From a bacterium (lineage in GTDB: Bacteria > Latescibacterota > UBA2968 > GCA-2709665), in NCBI GenBank assembly GCA_027619145.1, contig JAQCGA010000141.1:1-8457 (forward strand): a DNA stretch of 8,457 nt. The letters run 5' to 3'. The position numbers and the translations under genes were made by a program. The number at the start of each line of letters is the position of its first letter. The stretch's first letter is position 1. Below, in pieces: positions 6,500 to 8,457 of the stretch. Under the pieces are notes generated by a model. The model saw only the letters and a program-made list of their open reading frames with translations, made no database searches and was not told the DNA's origin.

Positions 6500-6526
6500 C
6501 CTGAAAATAGAATGGTAAAGAGGGTC

Positions 6527-6532
6527 GGGAGG
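6527..6532 (+). promoter_or_regulatory. Ribosome-binding site that fixes the sulfatase-family start
   Basis: GGGAGG lies 6 nt before ATG 6539. The in-frame ATG at 6512 has no comparable SD and would add nine residues before the first beta strand that carries the metal-site Asp. Confidence 0.75.
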
Positions 6533-6538
6533 AATGTG

Positions 6539-7879
6539 ATGAATCTGGTTGTGGTCTGTACGGATACGTGGCGGAGCGATTATCTGGGGTGCTATGGAAA
6601 TGACTGGATCCAGACACCGAATCTGGATCGACTGGCATCTGAAGGAGTCCTGTTCCGGAATTTTTATGCGGAGGCGTTGCCCACGCTGTGTGCACGTACT
6701 GTGTTTTACACGGGACGGCATCTGTGGCCGGGCTGGGAAGTGCGGGAGCATCGGGGAGACAACCTGGGATACCAACCGGGCTGGCATCAGGTGCCTGAGG
6801 CATCTGTGACGCTTGCAGAAGCGTTGCAGAAAACAGGTTATACGACGGCACTGGTGAGCGATCTGTACCATCAGTTTAAGCCAACAGGAAACTGGCATCG
6901 GGGGTTTTATTCCTGGGAGTGGATCCGGGGGCAGGAGCAGGACCGGTATATTACGGGGCCGAGAGAAGCGGTAGATCTGTCTCCATACATGCGGGAGGGG
7001 ACGTACGAGCAGCGGCGGTTCCAGGGATTGGAACAGTATTTGTTAAATCAGCTGGATCGGAAAGAAGAGGCGGATTATTTATGCGCCCAGGTTTTACAGA
7101 AGGCAGGAGATTGGGTGCGAAGGAATGGAAGGAATCAGCCTTTTATGTTGTGGTGCGAGTGTTTTGATCCGCACGAACCGTGGGATCCACCCCAGGAGTA
7201 TGCAGACCGATATTGCCCGGACTACGAGGGGCCAGAGTGGATCTCGCCGCCGGGTGAAGTGTCGCAGGTGTCCGGAATGGAGCTGGATCGCATTCGGGCG
7301 CTGTATGCCGGGGAATGTAGCCTGGTGGATACGTGGGTGGGACACCTGTTTGGTGTGCTGAAAAAAGAGGATTTGTGGGACGATACGGCCGTGGTATTTG
7401 TGAGTGATCACGGGACAAATTTGGGTGAGCGCGGGATGATCCGGAAACGGCCCTGGACGCTGGAGAGCCAGGAGACCCGCCTGCCGTTGATTGTGCGCCA
7501 TCCGGACACCGGGTTCGCCGGTCAGAAGGTGGATGCGCTGCTCCATGCACCGGATTTGGCACCCACGTTGCTGAAGCTGTTAGGGCAGGATGTACCGGAG
7601 ACGATGACGGGGCAGGATTTCTGGCCGGTGGTTACGGGTGAGGTAGAGGGGTTGCACGAGGAGGTGGTATCGGCATATGGCCCATACGCAGCACTGCGGA
7701 ACAGGGAGTGGTTATACACAACGCGATATGCGGCGGAAGGTGCGATGGGTCGTGCAGAGACGGTACCGCCCCGGTTGAGCCGGACGGAGGCTGAACTGGA
7801 GGATGTGGGTGAAGCGTTTCCAGAAGTTATGGAAGAGATGGAGGCCCAATTGCGCAAGCGGCTTGAACAGCCCGGGTGA
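6539..7879 (+). CDS. Sulfatase-like hydrolase of the alkaline phosphatase superfamily with a Thr nucleophile site
   Basis: A 446-residue metal-dependent hydrolase with the sulfatase fold. The first strand gives MNLVVVCTDTWRSDYLGCYG with metal-site Asp9. TPNLDRLASEGVLFRNFYAEA (26-46) is family-typical, followed by LPTLCARTVFYTGR (47-60). Aligned to the sulfatase signature C/S-x-P-x-R, Arg53 is conserved, the Cys/Ser that would become formylglycine is Thr49, and the Pro is Cys51. Other markers are DPHEPWDPP (210-218, His212), FVSDHGTNLGERG (287-299, Asp290-His291), Lys303 and RLPLIVRHPDTG (314-325). No signal peptide is visible, so it is probably cytoplasmic, unlike most true sulfatases. Thr at this site recalls superfamily members that use Thr as nucleophile in phosphoryl transfer, so a phosphodiesterase, phosphatase or transferase is more likely than a formylglycine sulfatase. 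Substrate is unknown. It is the last gene before the terminator at 7908. Confidence 0.88.
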   Translation: MNLVVVCTDTWRSDYLGCYGNDWIQTPNLDRLASEGVLFRNFYAEALPTLCARTVFYTGRHLWPGWEVREHRGDNLGYQPGWHQVPEASVTLAEALQKTGYTTALVSDLYHQFKPTGNWHRGFYSWEWIRGQEQDRYITGPREAVDLSPYMREGTYEQRRFQGLEQYLLNQLDRKEEADYLCAQVLQKAGDWVRRNGRNQPFMLWCECFDPHEPWDPPQEYADRYCPDYEGPEWISPPGEVSQVSGMELDRIRALYAGECSLVDTWVGHLFGVLKKEDLWDDTAVVFVSDHGTNLGERGMIRKRPWTLESQETRLPLIVRHPDTGFAGQKVDALLHAPDLAPTLLKLLGQDVPETMTGQDFWPVVTGEVEGLHEEVVSAYGPYAALRNREWLYTTRYAAEGAMGRAETVPPRLSRTEAELEDVGEAFPEVMEEMEAQLRKRLEQPG

Positions 7880-7907
7880 GCCTACTGGAATCGCTTACTG
7901 TACCTGT

Positions 7908-7929
7908 AGCCGGCAATTTGCCGGTTTTT
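7908..7929 (+). terminator. Rho-independent terminator after the six-gene run
   Basis: AGCCGGCA (7908-7915), a 3-nt ATT loop (7916-7918), then TGCCGGTT (7919-7926) forms an 8-bp stem (one G-T pair) with a GC-rich core, followed by a T-tract (7925-7929). It starts 28 nt after the hydrolase stop and separates that gene from the SulP gene, so the latter should have its own promoter in 7930-8005. There I see only a weak candidate: TTGTTT at 7961 with a poor -10 near 7985. Confidence 0.85.
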
Positions 7930-8005
7930 GAGTTTCGTGTGATGAAATGTGTCCGGAAGGTTGTTTCCAGGTACGAATGTACACCATTAAACAGGGATTT
8001 TTAAC

Positions 8006-8457
8006 GTGCCGCAAACCAGGCTGGAACCGAAGTTGATTTCTGTTTTGAAGGAGGGGTATTCGCGCGAGCAGTTTTTTAAAGATCTGACGGCCGGTGTGAT
8101 TGTGGGGGTGGTAGCATTGCCGCTGGCCATCGCATTTGCCATTGCATCAGGGGTGAAGCCGGAGCAGGGATTGTACACGGCGGTGATCGCCGGTTTTTTG
8201 ATTTCGGTCCTGGGCGGTAGTCGCGTACAAATTGGCGGTCCTACGGGCGCGTTTATTGTGTTGATTTACGGGATTGTGCAGCAACACGGATACGACGGCC
8301 TGGCGGTGGCTACTATGATTGCAGGTGTGCTGCTGGTGGGCATGGGCTTGTTACGATTGGGGTCGGTGATTAAGTTTATCCCTTACCCGGTTACGGTAGG
8401 TTTCACGGCGGGGATTGCGTTGATTATTGCGGCCGGGCAGGTTCGAGATTTTCTGGG
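8006..8457 (+). CDS. SulP family anion transporter, 5' end only
   Basis: The first 150 residues of an inner-membrane SulP/SLC26-type transporter (sulfate permease or bicarbonate/other anion carrier). It opens at GTG 8006 after AGGGA (7993-7997, 8-nt spacing) and stays open to the window end. A short cytoplasmic N-terminus (about 1-27, including [12 protein letters not shown] at 19-30) leads into hydrophobic segments at roughly 28-48, 55-72, 78-94, 98-116 and 126-145. The family core is clear: [20 protein letters not shown] (37-56), [14 protein letters not shown] (70-83) and [16 protein letters not shown] (124-139). The C-terminal membrane helices and any STAS domain lie outside the window. 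Anion specificity cannot be called; many bacterial homologues labelled sulfate permease carry bicarbonate or dicarboxylates. It is separated from the upstream hydrolase by a terminator, so adjacency is weak evidence for a shared sulfate role. Confidence 0.93.
   Translation, partial: MPQTRLEPKLISVLKEGYSREQFFKDLTAGVIVGVVALPLAIAFAIASGVKPEQGLYTAVIAGFLISVLGGSRVQIGGPTGAFIVLIYGIVQQHGYDGLAVATMIAGVLLVGMGLLRLGSVIKFIPYPVTVGFTAGIALIIAAGQVRDFL

Noticed and set aside
6539..7879. Calling this gene a true sulfatase paired with sulfate uptake
   Set aside because: The formylglycine Cys/Ser position is Thr, there is no export signal, and a terminator separates it from the SulP gene.
1..8457. CRISPR array, tRNA or rRNA gene, IS element, attachment site or defence system
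   Set aside because: I saw no spaced direct repeats, cloverleaf-like sequence, transposase motif, or defence-domain protein in any frame.

Overview
The window is a compact, one-directional stretch of bacterial chromosome. All eight genes lie on the + strand, with short gaps, good Shine-Dalgarno sites and no IS elements, CRISPR arrays or recognisable RNA genes. GC looks moderate and the + strand is visibly G-rich over C, as on a leading strand. The organism cannot be named from sequence alone. A cytosolic glycogen phosphorylase, an unassigned enolase-superfamily enzyme, a threonine-type 'sulfatase' and a DUF3124 exported protein would suit an environmental, possibly uncultivated, Gram-negative-type phylum. 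That placement is a guess.

Layout. Bases 1-323 hold the 3' end of a pyroglutamyl-peptidase I gene (pcp) with its catalytic Cys and His. Bases 324-555 are non-coding. They hold a near-consensus sigma70-type promoter whose -35 and -10 hexamers lie inside two perfect palindromes with centres 21 bp apart, followed by a leader of about 150 nt. From 556 to 7879 six genes follow in a probable operon: an aldose 1-epimerase (GalM-like); an HD-domain 5'-nucleotidase-like protein; glycogen/maltodextrin phosphorylase (glgP); an enolase-superfamily (MR/MLE-type) enzyme with unusual active-site residues; a secreted DUF3124 protein; and a cytoplasmic alkaline-phosphatase-superfamily hydrolase annotated by homology as a sulfatase but carrying Thr where formylglycine would form. 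A clear Rho-independent terminator (7908-7929) closes the run. A SulP-family anion transporter starts at GTG 8006 and runs off the end.

How the genes may work together (inference). GlgP releases glucose-1-phosphate from storage glucan, and a mutarotase equilibrates free sugar anomers, so the first part has a carbohydrate theme. The enolase-superfamily enzyme could act on a sugar acid, and the Thr-type hydrolase could cleave a phosphate ester or diester. Neither substrate can be read from sequence. The HD protein (nucleotide clean-up) and DUF3124 protein (unknown, exported) do not obviously fit and may simply be co-transcribed. I see no clearly new multi-gene system. The best leads are the promoter/palindrome arrangement, the two enzymes with non-canonical active sites, and a 7-bp tandem repeat that spans a stop codon and sets the spacing to the next gene.
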